This document shows, piece after piece, positions 5,492-6,620 of a stretch of DNA of 6,620 bases. The notes under the pieces are model-generated. The model did no database searches. It was not told the origin of the DNA and was given only the letters and a program-made list of their open reading frames with translations. A program made the position numbers and the translations under genes. The DNA lies in NCBI GenBank assembly GCA_021807645.1, contig JAKBCP010000048.1:1-6620 (forward strand). The letters are read 5' to 3'. This DNA comes from a bacterium (GTDB lineage: Bacteria; Vulcanimicrobiota; Vulcanimicrobiia; Vulcanimicrobiales; Vulcanimicrobiaceae). Position 1 is the first letter of the stretch. Every line of letters starts with the position of its first letter.

Positions 5492-6620
5492 TCACGCGAG
5501 CGTGAAGGCCGGCATGGCCAGCGTAAGATAGGCGCCGCCGCGCATTCGTTGATCGAAGTTCTCACTCGAGAGCGCTCCGAGCGCCGAGCTCCCCGCGCCG
5601 CCGAGATAGCGTTCTAAAGCACTGCGCGCTGCAGGCGAGGCATCGTTTTGCAGCATTGCCCCGATCATCGCTTCGGCGGCTTGGCGCGCGTCGGTCGGCG
5701 CGTTCGCGAGCCACGAACGCTCCATCGCTCTGCCGGTAAGAAGCCCGGCGAGAAAATTATCGCGGGCGATCGCCATATCGCTGGTAATCCAGTTCTCCCC
5801 GCCCGGCCACCCGGCGACATTCGGCGGGAAGAACAGCACTTGCCCCATCGCCCGCAGCGCCGGACGCGAACGCGGATCGATGCGCGCGAGTCCGGCGGCC
5901 TTATGCGCGCCGACGACGAATTCCACCGGGCTCTTCACCAGCGACCGATAAGCGCGCTCGGAATAAAAAGCATTACTACGGAAAAGCGTCCCGAGAACCG
6001 GCCGCAGTTCGTAATCGTGTTCGCGCAACATGGCGGCCGTCGCGTTCACCAGAGCGTCTTCAGGATCGTTGTACAGAAAGGCGTTCAGGAGACTCGTGGC
6101 CCAGAAACGCGCGCACTGCGGCTGCTCGTAGATGATATCGACGATATCGTCTCCGCTCAGGTTGCCCGTGTGCCCGAGAAAGGTCTTCGTTCCGTCGTCG
6201 TGTTTGCGCGGGTTATAGCGCGCGATTCCGCGCAGGGGGAAGACTTCGTAGCCCGTCCACGCGCGCGCCGATTGGCGCACATCCTCTTCGGTATACGCGC
6301 CGAGGCCGAGGGTAAAGAGTTCCATCAACTCGCGCGCGTAATTTTCGTTGGGATGCGCCTTATTATTACGGGCGTTGTCGAGATAGAGCAACATCGCAGG
6401 ATCGCGCGAGACCGCTTTCGTGAGGTCGCGCAAATTGCCGAGAGCGGAGCGTCGGAAGAGCTGATTCTGATCGAAGGTCATCTGCGCGGTGACGTTCTTC
6501 TGCAGCGATGCCGTGGTAAAGTGCCCGTGGAAGTAGAACGTCATTTTCTCCTGCAGCGGCGAGCCGCCGGCGAGCATGCGTTGCAACCACCATTGCTGCA
6601 AGGCAAGGGTCGAGCTGAAG
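5492..6620 (-). CDS. DUF1800 family protein, 5' end outside the window
   Basis: The C-terminal 375 or so residues of a DUF1800 protein; the reading frame stays open through the window end (FSSTLALQQWWLQRML), so the N-terminus is missing. Numbering from the Leu codon (TTG) at 6601, typical family motifs are EKMTFYFHGHF (18-28), KAHPNENYARELMELFTLG (81-99), the following YTEEDVRQSARAWTGYE (103-119), FLGHTGNLSGDDIVDII (141-157) and LFFPPNVAGWPGGENWI (256-272). DUF1800 proteins are usually exported and very often lie next to DUF1501 genes, as here; the pair's biochemical role is unsettled. The TTG at 6601 is an internal codon and not a start, since the family normally has further conserved helices before this point. 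The stop at 5492 is 25 bases before the DUF1501 start. Confidence 0.93.
   Translation of the reverse strand, partial: FSSTLALQQWWLQRMLAGGSPLQEKMTFYFHGHFTTASLQKNVTAQMTFDQNQLFRRSALGNLRDLTKAVSRDPAMLLYLDNARNNKAHPNENYARELMELFTLGLGAYTEEDVRQSARAWTGYEVFPLRGIARYNPRKHDDGTKTFLGHTGNLSGDDIVDIIYEQPQCARFWATSLLNAFLYNDPEDALVNATAAMLREHDYELRPVLGTLFRSNAFYSERAYRSLVKSPVEFVVGAHKAAGLARIDPRSRPALRAMGQVLFFPPNVAGWPGGENWITSDMAIARDNFLAGLLTGRAMERSWLANAPTDARQAAEAMIGAMLQNDASPAARSALERYLGGAGSSALGALSSENFDQRMRGGAYLTLAMPAFTLA

Noticed and set aside
5467..5565. Extension of the DUF1501 protein upstream into the DUF1800 gene
   Set aside because: It would put 33 polar residues before the export signal and overlap DUF1800; the GTG at 5466 opens directly into the signal sequence.

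Overview
The window is GC-rich (by eye a little over 60% GC) bacterial chromosomal DNA with dense, short-spaced genes. It holds no mobile element, RNA gene or CRISPR array that I can see. Three of the five genes on the minus strand start with GTG. The gene types (PadR regulator, tandem DUF1800/DUF1501 genes, exported beta-rich protein next to a histidine kinase) and the many GCGATCGC octamers would fit a poorly cultivated soil lineage such as Candidatus Eremiobacterota. That placement is a guess from style and needs a database search.

Layout. On the plus strand, 1-1342 is the 3' part of a membrane sensor histidine kinase gene. After 34 bases comes a gene for a secreted or surface protein of 374 aa (1377-2501) with short beta-type repeats and a very Arg/Pro-rich tail. 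This unit converges with a minus-strand block, and the two facing stop codons overlap by four bases at 2498-2501. Read in its own direction (right to left), the minus block is: a DUF1800 protein cut by the window end (6620-5492), a DUF1501 protein (5466-4246), a 152-base gap rich in inverted repeats, a PadR-family regulator (4093-3731), a metallo-beta-lactamase-fold hydrolase (3716-2913) and a GNAT acetyltransferase (2920-2498). The last two overlap by 8 bases.

How the genes may work together. The kinase and the exported protein look like a sensing and cell-surface unit. Its response regulator is probably upstream, outside the window. DUF1800 and DUF1501 are a well-known adjacent pair of exported proteins with no settled biochemical role. 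PadR, hydrolase and acetyltransferase look like one translationally coupled operon under local, probably autoregulated, control; this resembles a small-molecule response cassette, but the substrate is unknown.

The most unusual points are a Cys where the metal-bridging Asp is expected in the hydrolase, a repeat-rich leader before padR with a hairpin over its ribosome binding site, and the repeat-plus-basic-tail design of the exported protein. I see no clear evidence of a wholly new multi-gene system.
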